From Canna indica (Eukaryota; Streptophyta; Magnoliopsida; Zingiberales; Cannaceae), in the NCBI GenBank assembly GCA_034359265.1, contig CP136892.1:12944501-13008500 (forward strand): DNA of 64,000 nt. Reading direction: 5' to 3'. Below are positions 32,776-44,604 of this stretch, piece by piece (positions within the stretch are counted from its first letter, which is position 1; every line of letters starts with the position of its first letter). A program made the position numbers and the translations under genes. Below the pieces are notes generated by a model. That model did not search any database. It worked only from the letters and a program-made list of their open reading frames with translations, and was not told where the DNA came from.

Positions 32776-34497
32776 TTATTTCCCCTTCGTCTCATTACTT
32801 TTAACAGTGGAAGTGGGTTGTGAGTTAAAGATTAGAGATACTTCCTGGACCAATTTGTCAAAAGACTGCTTAATGTCAGTCTTAGGATTCTGAGTTTTAC
32901 TCCTATAAGTCTTTTTAGAAAGTTCAGAAGGAGCCTTAGAAGGGTGAATCCCTTTACTATGGATTGGTTTGGGAGCAGTATTTATTTTAGAATTTTTTAT
33001 GGTGAGAAATTCCTTTCCTCTAAGATCTTTGCTACCAACTTTCTGAATAGGGATATGTTTAGGAATATCCCTTCTACTCTCACCCAATTTTGCTTGGGGA
33101 GGGTCAAAGCTTGGTGGAGTATTGGGGGTCTATTTTGCTTCATGAGGGGTTCTTCATGGGGATGAGGGCTAGGGTTTTGGTTAGCAGGTCTAGGTTTATT
33201 TCTTCTCCTATTAACCTGGATCCATGGACAATAAATAGATTTCGTAGAGTCCACTTGAGAGTGGGAAGGGGCAGGAGTTTCTGCAGAATGGTGAGAAGGG
33301 TCCTTAACCTGGGAATTCTCAACATTAATATTTTTACTTCCAACACACTTATTAACAGTAGTAGAATTACTAGCATTAGGGCAAGATGTCTCTCTATGTC
33401 CTATCAGACCACGGTTAAAGCAAACAACAGGTAAGTTTTCATATACAATAGGTTGAAAAAATTCACAATTAGGGATGCTGATCAACACCCCTTGTTTGAT
33501 TGGTTGAGCAAGGTCTATTTCAATGCAAACACACACATATTTACCTCTGTTAAACTCAAAAGAGCAATTATCAATAGTAATTAACTTACTAAGGCTATTC
33601 TCAATTAAGCCTACCGAAGTAGGGTTCCAAAGTTCTAGCGGCAATGCATGAATTCGAACCTCCACAGGGGCATGGAAAAAGGTTTCGATCCAAGGCCGAA
33701 AAAAAGGCTTCCAAGGAACCATTCTTATGATGTCACTCGGCAAGACCCAGGGCCGCTGGTGAGGACATTAGTAGCTGATTCCTTGGAAGTAAAACAGAAA
33801 ATAAAAAAACCATCTTCGATGTCAAGAACATTATTCAAACCATAGGAAGCCCACAATTTGAACGCCCAATGAGAAACAAAGGGTAAGGGGGCCGGTTTGC
33901 CCAAAACTTTTTCGATTAATGACGTTTGCCAAGACTTTGCAACTCTTGAATTTGTTCAAGAGAAAACGAAACTTTACCAGAAGATTGAGACGGTATACGA
34001 GACATAGTAGAAGAGATTATCGGGTTTGCGGTCTTAGGGTTGGAACCCCTCAGAATCTGAGCCCAATAAAATTTGTTTGTATCCGGAGGAGAAGATTCAG
34101 ACTTCCGATTGGCCAGAGAAGGGATAGAGAGCCGCGTCATTTCATTCGGCAAACTTCTACCCATAGCCGACAAATTAGGGTTTGCCCTAGATTTTGCCAA
34201 ATCATGGTTGGAGGGGGTTTCATCCATTGGGGGCACAGGGGCAGTCTCAGCGTCAACAAGAACTCCGAATAAGGCATCTCCGGCACTGCAGGAACACATC
34301 GGAGATTTAGGGTTTGTTGAGGGCTGCGAAAACTCCAAAGGAGTGGCTGCTTCCGCCATGGAAACATCATCATCATCGAGAGAGAGGGGGGAGTGGGGGA
34401 GTCTTTGGGGGGAGGGAAGGGGATCATCAGGAGGGAGATTAGAGTCTCTAGTCGACGCCAAAATTGTCGCCTTAGAAGTTGTTCTAGGGCTCAACAT
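32776..34497 (-). pseudogene. LINE ORF1 (nucleic-acid-binding, gag-like)
   Basis: Three overlapping fragments. An N-terminal 193-codon frame (FYWAQILRGSNP) is followed by a 248-codon frame with PWIETFFHAPVEVRIHALP, ELWNPTSVGLIENSL and a CCHC-like knuckle whose first-cysteine pair is damaged (VVCFNRGLIGHRETSCP), then a Lys/Ser/Pro-rich tail. This matches the DUF4283-plus-knuckle ORF1 of plant L1 elements. Stops and shifts separate the pieces. Confidence 0.8.
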
Positions 34498-36450
34498 CCT
34501 GTTTCTAAAAAAAAATCAATTATATAGTAAAACATATAATGAAAAAAATATAATTAAACAATAAAATATAAATATATGGTCACATATTAATAGAAATAAA
34601 AATAAAAATAAATTTTACAATGATCAAATTTAAATTCAACAACGATAGTAAACTTTAATATACACAATGAAAATTATCAAATATTTAATAAATGTAGATG
34701 TAATTTTTTTAATAAAAATACAATAATAAATACACATTTATAAAAAAATATATTAAACATAAATACTCAAAATAATGTACTTGGTAAATTAAAAAAGAAC
34801 ATAATTTAAGTGAATTACAATTATTATAAAGGTTTTTTTTTAAAAAAAAAAGAAAAAAGAATTTTTTTTAAAAAAAATAACTAAGATGTCTAACTTATCA
34901 CGTATAATTTGATTATATCATTAATCTCACTATGATATCTAAAATAAAAGTAAAAGTAAAAAAATCAAACTAAACAATTTAATAAAAACTTAAAATTCAA
35001 ACTTAATAGATAAATAATATTTTCTTCGTGTGAAGTGAATAATAAAAAAATAATAAAAATATAAATTTAAAAAAGTAATAATATAGAAATTATAAAATAT
35101 ATAATAACAAATTAAAATTAAAATATATAATTACACTTAATTTATTTTAAAGTTTTGAAATAATTATGAAAAATATAAAACATCACACTAAATAATAAAT
35201 TCCACTGAAATTTTTTGAAAGTGAACGAAATTAAATATTTTTTTTTTCAAACGAAATTAAATAATTACGGATACTAAAACTAAATGTCCACATGAATTAA
35301 AATAGTAACATAAAAATAGATAATATAAATAATAAGTAATATAATATTAATCAAAATTTGGATCATATTTACTAAAGAATGTCCTGACTTCTCAAATAAT
35401 CAACCTATCATTTATCTTCATTATCTTTTTATATATATTTGAAATTTATAATTATTTTGCTTCAAATTTTTAAACTCCTTTAAATAATATGGAAACTTAA
35501 ACTAATTTAAAAATTAGTAAAAATCGTGACAATGGAATCAAGTTAATGGAAAAAATATTTTGCTAACTAAATAAAATATAAAATAATGACAGTAATAATA
35601 GATAATATAAAATATACAATACAAAAGAAAAACAAAAGAATTTTTTTTAAACATATATAAATATATGTAATTAGCACATTTTAATGTTCGAATTTCAAAA
35701 GGAAAATATGATACACCAATCCCAACTAAAAAATTACTAAAAATTTATAAAACTTGAATAGAATTAAGGAAAATACAAATACAAATAGATAATATAAATA
35801 ATATTTAATATAATATTAATCGAAATGTGAATCATATTTACTAAAGAATGCCCTGACTTCTCTATACAACTTGATTAACATATCATTAAGACATCCATTA
35901 GCTTTTTATATATATTTGGAAGTTATAATTGCTTTGCTTCAAATTTGTTAATTTCTTTCAAAAATTTAAAAATCAGTAAAAAACATGACATTAAAATTAA
36001 GTTAATGGAAAATAATATGTCCTTAGTAAATAATATATGACTAAATAATAGTAATAGTAAATAATATAAAATATACAATATATAAGAAAAATAAAATAAT
36101 TTTTTTAAAAAATATATAAGTATATATAATTAACATATTTTTAAAGTTTGAATTTGAGAAGAAAAAATATGATACACCATTCTCAACCAAAAAAAAGTAC
36201 TGAAAAATTATAAATCTTGAATAAAATTAAGGAAAATAAAAGTAAAAACATAGACGTTTAATAAACTATAACACACAATAAGATAGTAACATTAATAATT
36301 AATATAATAAATAAATAGTGTATATAATATATATTCAATATACAATTATATAATAAAATATACTACTAACATATAGTTGTCTTAATCATATTTGCTAAGA
36401 AATATATGAAATATAAATCAAATTGAAATTTTTAACGAAATGACTCGAGA
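34498..36450. repeat. Extremely AT-rich block with repeats of about 460 bp
   Basis: Two related tandem units can be followed near 35310-35780 and 35781-36240, with remnants on both sides. Shared landmarks are CATATTTACTAAAGAATG, CCTGACTTCTC, TTTTTATATATATTTG, TTGCTTCAAATTT and AAAATATGATACACCA. Poly-A/T tracts dominate and there is no coding potential. Confidence 0.75.
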
Positions 36451-37238
36451 ACTCTTATTATAAAATAGATAAAAAATTGACGAAAGGGTTTGGAAGACCG
36501 ACGTTAGTTTTGGCGCCAATTTTTCAATAATCGGCCTATATAAAAATAATAATACATAAACTATAATAATATTGTTAACTATTTATTTAAAATAAAATAA
36601 TTTAATACTATCAAAATTAAAAATAAAATGAAATTTGAAATCACAATTTTGATATAAAATAAAATAAGAATTAAAAATATATAAAACAAAAAAATTAAAG
36701 AAAAATATCCTCCTTTCTTTAAAAATAATAATAATAAAAGACAGAATAAAAATATATAAAATTTTAAAAGTAAAATATTTTGAATAACAAAAATAAATAA
36801 AACAATCAAATATTTTTTAAAAAGGAAAAATAAAACTATATTTTTTATTTTTGATGTATAACCCCTCATGAATTTCATCTGTGCTTATATTCATCATTTT
36901 AGAAATTGACTTCAAGCTTTTCCTAATCCTTTTTCATCAATGGACTCGTGACGAATTCATCTATATATTTATGTGATGTTTAAGATTTTTTTCAAAACTC
37001 CATATATATGTAGAAGAGAAAGAGACATATAATGATGACTCCGAGGTCAAAGGTAATGGATTCTGAACGAAGCAGACTAGCTAAGTGCCATGAAATTTTT
37101 GCACTCGAATGCCACATCTGTTGTAATTAATCCTAAATATATATATAAAAAAATGTTGATGGATTGTGATGAAAGAAGCTCACGAGCTAGCTGTACAAAT
37201 TAATAATTAACTTACGTGAATTTTTTGCATTCGAATGC
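36451..37238. other. Upstream region of the DUF3537 gene
   Basis: AT-rich. A roughly 30-base segment GCACTCGAATGCCAC / GCATTCGAATGCCAC is present twice (near 37100 and 37225) with different flanks. No gene. Confidence 0.45.
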
Positions 37239-37244
37239 CACGTG
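37239..37244. promoter_or_regulatory. G-box (CACGTG)
   Basis: CACGTG within TGCCACGTGTTA, about 270 bp before the downstream TATA box. It is the core bound by bZIP and bHLH factors in light or ABA responses. Function is inferred from sequence only. Confidence 0.45.
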
Positions 37245-37511
37245 TTATTTGCAAAAAGAAAAAAAAGAAAAAAAAAGCTACATTTTCTGTTGACGCGCGT
37301 ATAAGATATAAAAAGGTCAAAACAAAAATTGCAATTAATTAAATGAAAAAATCTCTGTTCCAATGAACATATTCCTCGTGTTCATGAATAGTAATTAGAA
37401 ATGGAGCTTAAACAGGCAACACAGATCGTCGTTTTGAGGCGTTCCCGCTGAATGCGCTTCGCTTTCCATCAAACCCTCGTTCTTCGCCCGAATCTTAGCA
37501 ATGACAGAGCA

Positions 37512-37520
37512 TATAAAAAG
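37512..37520 (+). promoter_or_regulatory. Candidate TATA box of the DUF3537 gene
   Basis: TATAAAAAG lies 109 bp before the start codon. A near-copy with the same flank (TATAAAAAGGTCAA) stands at 37307. Either could serve; the nearer one gives a leader of roughly 80 bases. Confidence 0.5.
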
Positions 37521-37628
37521 GTCAAGGCAACGGCGATCACAAGCAGAACCAATTAATCAAGGAGGGAGGAAGGAAGGAAATAAACTGAGGGAGACGATAA
37601 CAGGAGGCCGGGAGAGCGAGGCGCACCG

Positions 37629-39150
37629 ATGGCGGGTACTGGTGGAGACGCCATCGTCGTCAGCAGCAGCTGCAGCTCCAACGCGGAGCCGCTGCTACCG
37701 CGCAAGGCGTCCTACACCCGCTCCCTCTCCCGCTCCGACGATGAGCTCCGCTTCTTCCGCTCCTGCCTCCGGTGGCTCTGCGTCGACCAGTCCGACTTCT
37801 TGAGCGCCGTCATCTCCTGGTCCCTCTTCCTCCTCCTCGGCGTCTTCGTGCCCACCGCGTCGCACTTCGTCCTGAACTGCTCCCCCGGCCGCCGCGCCTA
37901 CGACGTGGTGGTGCAGCTCTCGCTCACCTCCGCCTCCGCGCTCGCCTACGTCTGCCTCACCGCCTTCGTCCGCCGCTACGGCCTCCGCCGCTTCCTCTTC
38001 CTCGACAAGCTGGTGGGGGAGAGCGAGCGGGTGCGCGCCGGGTACATGGGCCAGCTCAACCGCTCCTTCCACCTGCTGTCGCTCTTCGTGATGCCGTGCT
38101 TCGCCGGGGAGGTGGCGTACAAGGTGTGGTGGTACTCGTCGGGGTCGGAGCGGGTGCCCTTCGCGGTGAAGGGGAACGCGGTGGTCGCCGACGCGGTGGC
38201 GTGCCTGCTGGAGCTGGCGAGCTGGATCTACCGGATGGCGCTCTTCATGTTCGTGTGCGTGCTCTTCCGGCTCATGTGCTACCTGCAAATCTTGAGGCTG
38301 CAGGACTTCGCGTCGGTGTTCGGCGATGGGCAGCCGGAGTCGGACGTGGCGGCGGTGCTCGGGGAGCACCTCAGCATCCGGAAGCAGCTCCGGATCATCA
38401 GCCACCGCTATCGCTCCTTCATCGTCTCCTGCCTCGTGCTCGTCACCGCCAGCCAGCTCGCCACGCTGCTGCTCACCACCCGCCCCCGGGCGGTCGTCAA
38501 CTTCAACAACTCCGGCGAGCTTGCCGTAATTCATTACATATACTCTCTCGATATCCTAAATTAATTCCCTCTCCACATCTAATGACGATTGCTAAATTTG
38601 TACGTAGTTGTGCTCGATCGGGCTGATGATGGGACTGCTGATATGTCTACGAAGCGCGGCGAAGATTACACACAAGGCACAAGCGATCACGAGCCAAGCC
38701 GCCGCATGGCACGCCTTCGCCACCATCGAGTCCTTGGAGGCGGAGTCCGAGAGAGGTTACCGCATTCCAAAGGATTGCATCTCCGACGACGATTCCGACG
38801 ATGATGACGACAGGGACGAGCCCATCTGGGACGCCAGGAAGATGGCGTCATCCAGCGTCGTCACCATCTCCTTCCAAAAAAGAGATGCGCTGGGTAAGTC
38901 ATAATTAAGTCTGTATATAGTTAGTTAATTATTTGATAATTAATAGTGTTAATTAATTAATTAGTTGATTATATATGAGTAAATAAATAAATATAAATAT
39001 GTGGTGATTTCAGTAACGTACTTGGAGCACAATAGAGCGGGCATCACCGTTTTCGGGTTCGTGGTGGACCGGACATGGCTTCATGCGTTGTTCATGATCG
39101 AGTTTTCGCTGGTGATGTGGATGCTGGGCAAAACAATTGGGATCTCTTAA
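37629..39150 (+). CDS. DUF3537 multi-pass membrane protein (gustatory-receptor-like), three exons
   Basis: Exons 37629-38525, 38608-38893 and 39014-39150 join in phase and give 439 residues, the usual length for DUF3537 (PF12056) proteins. Plant members are predicted seven-helix proteins related in fold to insect gustatory receptors; their role is largely unknown. Hydrophobic segments are visible at about 58-80 (AVISWSLFLLLGVFVP), 95-113, 148-166, 188-222, 263-282, 300-318 (GLMMGLLICL) and the C-terminus (LFMIEFSLVMWML). Conserved family stretches include NSGELA followed by LCSIG, RSAAKITHKAQ and NRAGITVFGFVVDR. An acidic loop (DDDSDDDDDRDEP) precedes the last exon. Exon 1 is extremely GC-rich and generates long false frames on both strands. 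The start at 37629 is in good context, and a frame opening at 37501 is upstream and non-homologous. Confidence 0.92.
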
Positions 39151-39775
39151 TCGATTAATTAGTTTCACTTCAACTGATTCATGACTTTAGTATGTTGTGT
39201 GTATATATATACACACACGTACTCTGCCTTAATTAACTAAGGCCCAGGCTTGTTTGTTAATTTGTTAATTAATTACTCACGGCATCAGAAATATTCAAAC
39301 AGGTCATTAAAAGAAATTATGCAGACCAATTTTGAGTCTATAGAGACTGATTATTTATATATAGCCTCAAATTAAGATGATGATTCGATCGGGTTTGATC
39401 TCTATAGGACATTAGGACGTAGCATATGTACTATTAATACTGTATATATCATGCTAAAGCTCATTGCAATGCAGTTGCTCAAGGTGGATATATATATGTG
39501 TCTGCTTAATTCCATCTCATGTAATTGATGAATTAATTATACGTATATATCTTCACGCATGCATGAATTGATGGATACGCATGCGTGATTGCGTATATTA
39601 TATATGTCCTTCTTGAACTTCCTTTCATTGCCCCTGGATCGAGTGGAAAATTAATGACATATTTAACATTGCAATATTGAAATTTAATTTTAAGCAAAAT
39701 TAATTATGGTGTTTTGAAAATGAACAAAAATCGAAGTACGCCGAGTTCACACTTTCTATATATCCTTCCCTTTCG
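39151..39775. other. 3-prime region of the DUF3537 gene
   Basis: Untranslated and intergenic DNA with a GTGTATATATATACACAC palindrome at 39199-39216. No gene. Confidence 0.5.
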
Positions 39776-39791
39776 CATACAACTGTAATTT

Positions 39792-39899
39792 ATTTTTAAA
39801 CAAAGATAACAAATCATAATAAGTGATCATACTATGATTCGAATCCTAAATATCCAAGCAACATATAATATATTATCACCAACTGTGGGTACAGTTGGT
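39792..39899 (-). mobile_element. tRNA-derived SINE (copy 2)
   Basis: It is flanked by 16-bp direct repeats, CATACAACTGTAATTT (39776-39791) and CATACAACCGCAATTT (39900-39915), matching at 14 positions. On the minus strand it reads CCACAGTTGGTGA, then GGATTCGAATC (B-box), TAGTATGATCACTTA and an A-rich end, collinear with the SINE at 9805-9916. Confidence 0.8.
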
Positions 39900-40109
39900 C
39901 ATACAACCGCAATTTTTAAATTGACATAGGATGGAGATATTATTTCTTGTATATATTCTTTTTAAATTTAACTCATCATTAATTACTATTTTCCTTAGTA
40001 TTTTTTTATTTTGATATATTTTGTAAGGAATTTGAATAAATTAATCAAATAAAAAATAAATTAAATTTATAATTATTTTATAAATATTAGTTGGCATAAG
40101 TTATTCAAC

Positions 40110-40800
40110 TTGATTAGGTTTGTGGTGATAACAAATAATGTAATATGTTTGTATGGAAAATAATTTCGAGTTTGAATTTGATAAGCATGCGACGGTCGTG
40201 ATCGGAAATATTAAAAATAAAACAAACAATTCAAAGTAGATATTGATATGTATTTAAAAGATAAAAATATTTCGAAGATATATCGGTGTAATTAATTATA
40301 GAAAGTAAAATTACTGTTGTAACTATTGGTATGCTCTTGAAGATGTTGAAAATCAACCACAAAGCATTGAAACTCGAAATGAACTGATGAACAGAAGCTA
40401 AAATTACCCTTCTAGATAGTTTTGGTTGAAGGTCCGGTCAAAGAGTTGGTCGATCGACCTTCGACCAACGGATCAAACAATTATTTTTTTCAGTCATTGA
40501 GATTTATTTTGTTTGAGCCTCCATTTCATGAAAGTCTATAAGTACCTCTTACTTGCCTTCCTTACAAGGTGAACCTATTAAGACATTATTGGTTCAATTG
40601 TGAGCTTTGGTTGAGTCATTCCTTGGTATCATATATACTCTCTCTTTGAGCTCGTTTTTTTAATTGTGCATCAATACTTCAAAAATTTAATATCAAAGGC
40701 ATCAAGAGGAACTAGGAAGCTTGTAAAATGAGCTAAGTGCTATTTATTTCATGTTTTGTTTCATTTAGTAGTACTTTGATTTGCTTTTGATTGAACTAAA
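40110..40800 (+). mobile_element. Diverged LTR relic
   Basis: Weak but collinear similarity to the LTRs at 49301 and 59859: GATAACAAA, GCGACGGTCGTGATCGGAAAT, a GGTCGATCGACC segment near 40450, TTCATTGAG-like and GGCATCAAGAGGAACTAGGA near 40700. Both ends are lost. Confidence 0.6.
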
Positions 40801-41997
40801 GCTTGATGTTAATAAATTATAAAAATTTTCTTCAAGAACCACAGAACCCAAACATGAGAGAGAGAGGCAAAAAAATCAAAAGTTGAATAAACAATTATGA
40901 AAAATAAACACAACAGATTAAAGTGGTTTAAAAACAACAATAGGTCATTCCAACATCCACGAGGAGAAGGAGTAGCAATTAATCAAGCCTTATCTTTTGA
41001 GCTCAACAATGATGAAGTAACTTCAAAGAAGAGGATAGCTCTCTCATTCAATTTGTCAATGAACTCAGTCATCTCGAAATGCAATCTACCTCTCTAAAGA
41101 TATACGTCAATGCACTTCGTGTATCTTGTCAAAGGGTTCAACCTTAGATTTTGCAATCTAACTTAAAAAGCAATGCCTCACACCCCTCACAATATCAATC
41201 ACACCCCCTATCATCTTCATCAATTGACTATTATCTATCTAAAATCGTTCTTGTTTCGGTCTGAAGATCTTGTCATAGATGAAAGTGCTTGCTGTCAAGA
41301 ATCTTGGGCGAGGGATGCTGAGAAATTTGCGGCCGTTGAGATACTTGGTTGAGGAACTCGAGAAGAAGCTCCAGCTGTTGATTAGCCTGAGTTCCTCGTT
41401 AAATCCTTTGTTATTGTCGAATTTGAAGAGTCTGCATGTTTAGTATAGCTAGTGTCGTTGGCTACGACAAAGAGGAAGTGATTACTAGCCATGAAGTGCA
41501 GCAAAAGAATTGGACTATGCTGTTGCCGACAAAATCTGCTAAAGCAATGAAAGAGAGCCATATTTATAATTGTGATTACGGCGGAGAAAGCTTTAAAATT
41601 TCCGCACACAGAGGATGAAGACGGTTCAAATTCATTTGGAAATCTTTCACCAAAAGTTGAAATTGATGATTCCATTTCCTTTCGTCTTGAGGAGGAGATG
41701 ACGACAGTGAAGACATATTCAAAAGATATGGAGAAATGAATGAATTGAGATTTGCATATATGTATATAATGGTGTCAGATAATCGAGCGAAGAAGCTAGG
41801 AGTTGATTTTGGTAAACTCCTTTAATTAAACCGATTGTCAATTGGTTCAATTAAATCGATCTATCGGCTCAAAATTTCAATAAAATTGGTTAAGCATTAA
41901 CTTAGCCATTTTAAATCTCATTTAGGTTCAATCGGTCTCGTTGGATTCGGTTCAGATCTAATTTGAGTCAACACCTCACACTTGTCATGTAGACTTA
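40801..41997. other. Unassigned region with a possible gene relic at 41277-41740
   Basis: 41277-41740 is less AT-rich than its surroundings. On the plus strand it has open stretches in shifting frames (GYDKEEVITSHEVQQKNW; then, after a shift, FGNLSPKVEIDDSISFRLEE). I do not recognise a family. It may be a decayed gene fragment. The rest is featureless. Confidence 0.35.
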
Positions 41998-42977
41998 GGT
42001 AGTATTTGGTTAGATGAAATAGATGAAAAATAAAATATTATTCCTTATGCGACACTTATTCCCTTGTTTGGTTGCAACTTATAGACAAAAAATAGATAAG
42101 GAATACTATTCCTCATGCAAATTCATTACCTCAACATAAGGAATAGTATTCTCTATCTATTCCTCATGATATTTTCCGATATTATCCTTCAATATTTATA
42201 ATATTACATGAAATATAAAAAATAAATTATTAAATTAATTTTAATAATTACGTATCGTAAATAGATACTTATTATTTTAATAACTATTTTTTTTGAAGAT
42301 TTGGTTTTTTATGAAAATAAAATAAATAATAGTTTTTATTATTTTATATCGATCCATATTTTTATTATGTTTTCATTAATTAAAATAAATTATAAAAATA
42401 ATTTATTATATTTTTAGAAGAGCATTTTGATTATTTTTCTACATTATTATTTAATATTTATAATAAGAATATAAAAAATAAATTGTTAAATTAATCTTAA
42501 TAATTGCATATATTAAATAGATAATTATTATTTTATTATTAAATAATATTTTAATAATTATTTTTTTGAAGATTCAATTATTTTTTTATGAAAATAAAAT
42601 AAATAATAATGTTTTATTATTTTAAATTAATAAATTATTTTACATTAATTCATATTTTTATTATGTTGTTATTAATTAGAATAAATTATACTATAATTTA
42701 TTATATTTCTAGAAGAGTATTTTAGTCATTTTCTCCAAATTCATTGTCTATTTTTTATGTTAAGCAAACAAAGTAAATATATTCAGTTTTATTAAGAATG
42801 ATATTTTGATCATTTAACTTTTTATTCCTTATGCTAACCAAGCAAAGTAATTCTATTTTTGGCATATTTACAATGTCAACCAAACAAGATAATACTATTA
42901 ATTGTCTATTCCATTCCTTATCTATTCATATTAATTGTCTATTCATATTCCTTCACTCCATCCAACCAAACACACTC
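41998..42977. mobile_element. Harbinger-like element, about 980 bp
   Basis: The left end GGTAGTATTTGGTTAGATG and the right end (inverted: GAGTGTGTTTGGTTGGATG) form inverted repeats. TTA precedes the left end. Internal ATTCCTTATC and TAGATAAGGAAT tracts are repeated, and the interior is very AT-rich with internally duplicated blocks (near 42220 and 42480). No transposase is seen. Confidence 0.75.
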
Positions 42978-43640
42978 TATGTAAGTTTTAGGATTGAATG
43001 GTTGCTCTAGTATTAAGGTATTAGTCAACTCAGCTTGCTATATTAGCATTGATTTTCATGAAGCTTGAGGTGTTGGAGGTTCCAGCGGAGAGAGGGTGGT
43101 TACATTAGGTTAAGTTCTCATGTAGGAAACAATTTTAATCTAGTGGATTGGTTGGAATCCAAAATGAGGTGCTTAGATAGTGAATGTAAGCTTGGTTAGA
43201 AGCCGAATTACTATAAATTCTATCATATTAGCATTGTCTCTACTTTTTTATCGAAAGGTTAGAAAATTCATTCATAGAATAAAGTTGAGTTACATACAGT
43301 ATTGACAAATACAAGCTCTAGATAAACATCCAAGATCACTTCCACATACGGAAGGATGAACAAACCAATATTACATACGCACAAAGCAAATACATTTACA
43401 CAAACGGGACAATACGCTTTAAGCGACGATATTGGGGTTCATGCCTCATATATATTGGATATGTACAAGATGTTACTACAACTTGAGCTACAGTGGGTTC
43501 GCTAGCATTATCTCTACTTGTGTGTTTATGCTTATCAATTTATTATTTACTTTGCATTTAAATTGAAACATTGTAATTGACTTTCACATCCCCTCACGTT
43601 ATCAAAATTATCATCTATTTTCATTTTAGCTAATGCATAC
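42978..43640. other. Unassigned intergenic stretch
   Basis: No protein similarity seen. The segment near 43245-43330 (TTTTTTATCGAAAGG) resembles the tail of a retroposon. Confidence 0.4.
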
Positions 43641-43694
43641 TTTTTAAAGGAATTGATAGAATATAGTAATCTTACAAATCTTATTGCTTGTAAG

Positions 43695-44375
43695 ATGACA
43701 CTAGGGAGGGTTTGGAATGACGAAGTCAATCCTTTCACAAACCCATTAAGAAAATTCAATCTTAAACTCGTCCCAAACTCGTTATTATTTTGAAGAGTAA
43801 TTTCTAAACTCATCCCACTAATTTAACGGGTACCCACTGGTTACCTGCTTTTCGCCCGTTAACAAATTATATATATATAAAATTATTCTACAATCTACAT
43901 ATTTATCATAACATCTAAGAATAGTTAACAAAATTTATATAAAAAAATATTTTACATACTTATCATAACATCTAATATTATATGATTTATACGAATAGTT
44001 TAAAATTACAAAAAGTGCTCAAATGATAAATATAAATTGCAAATTCAAATTGATTACAATAACTGATAATTAAATGTGTTATTGTTGTATAATGTATACT
44101 TAGTTTTAAGTTCAAAAAAAAAATATTGAACTCTAATTAAAAAGATATAATTGTCCTATATACATGGATAATATGAGGGGTATTTTATTAATTTTATACT
44201 TAACGAATTTGGGACAAGTTTTAGACTAAAATTCTCAACCCGTCCCAAACCCTATAGGGTTTTTACCTCAAAATCTTATACCCGTCCCACGACCAAACAA
44301 GCAAAACCCGCTAATGACCCATGAGGGTCTGGGACATGTGAAATATTCGTTTACATAAATCCACTGCCACCCCTA
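43695..44375. mobile_element. hAT-type element inside the copia LTR
   Basis: Direct repeats GCTTGTAAG flank it (43686-43694 and 44376-44384). The ends carry TAGGGAGGG on the left and, inverted on the right, TAGGGGTGGC, typical of hAT MITEs. Its insertion splits a match between the two copia LTRs exactly. Confidence 0.85.
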
Positions 44376-44604
44376 GCTTGTAAGAGGGTATATTTATATA
44401 AGAGAGAGAGCCTTAAAGAGGTTTGAGAACTAATCAATAAGAATAACTACAACCCTTTTAAAATGGAAAAAGATAAATAGCTATTCTAATAGCGATTGGG
44501 AAACTAAATCAATGTGAATAATTATAATGTTTTAAGTATAGGAAAATATAATATGAATGACGATTTCCTATTCTAAGGAATAAGTAGATGTCCTAATATG
44601 CCCC

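Larger units (their letters stand above)
28301..34497 (-). mobile_element. Degenerate L1-type LINE retrotransposon
   Basis: Read on the minus strand the order is ORF1 with a zinc knuckle (34497-32776), endonuclease N-terminus (32636-32341), an LTR-like insertion (32340-30208), reverse-transcriptase C-terminal part (about 30200-29450), a zinc-binding linker region (29272-29072), and an RNase H-like end (29002-28324). An A-tail is seen as TTTTTTTT at 28301-28308. Frames are broken by stops and shifts. The central endonuclease and RT catalytic core is missing. Confidence 0.85.

Noticed and set aside
36579..36878. 99-codon minus-strand Phe/Leu/Ile-rich frame
   Set aside because: Arises from A/T-only sequence and has no family features.
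37695..38534. 279-codon minus-strand frame opposite the DUF3537 gene
   Set aside because: It is a shadow of the GC-rich first exon; its residue composition (E, R, H, A, V) mirrors the sense codons and has no family features.
37772..38626. 284-codon second plus-strand frame in the same exon
   Set aside because: Arg/Leu/Pro-rich out-of-frame reading of GC-rich DNA; the DUF3537 frame is supported by conserved motifs and splice phases.
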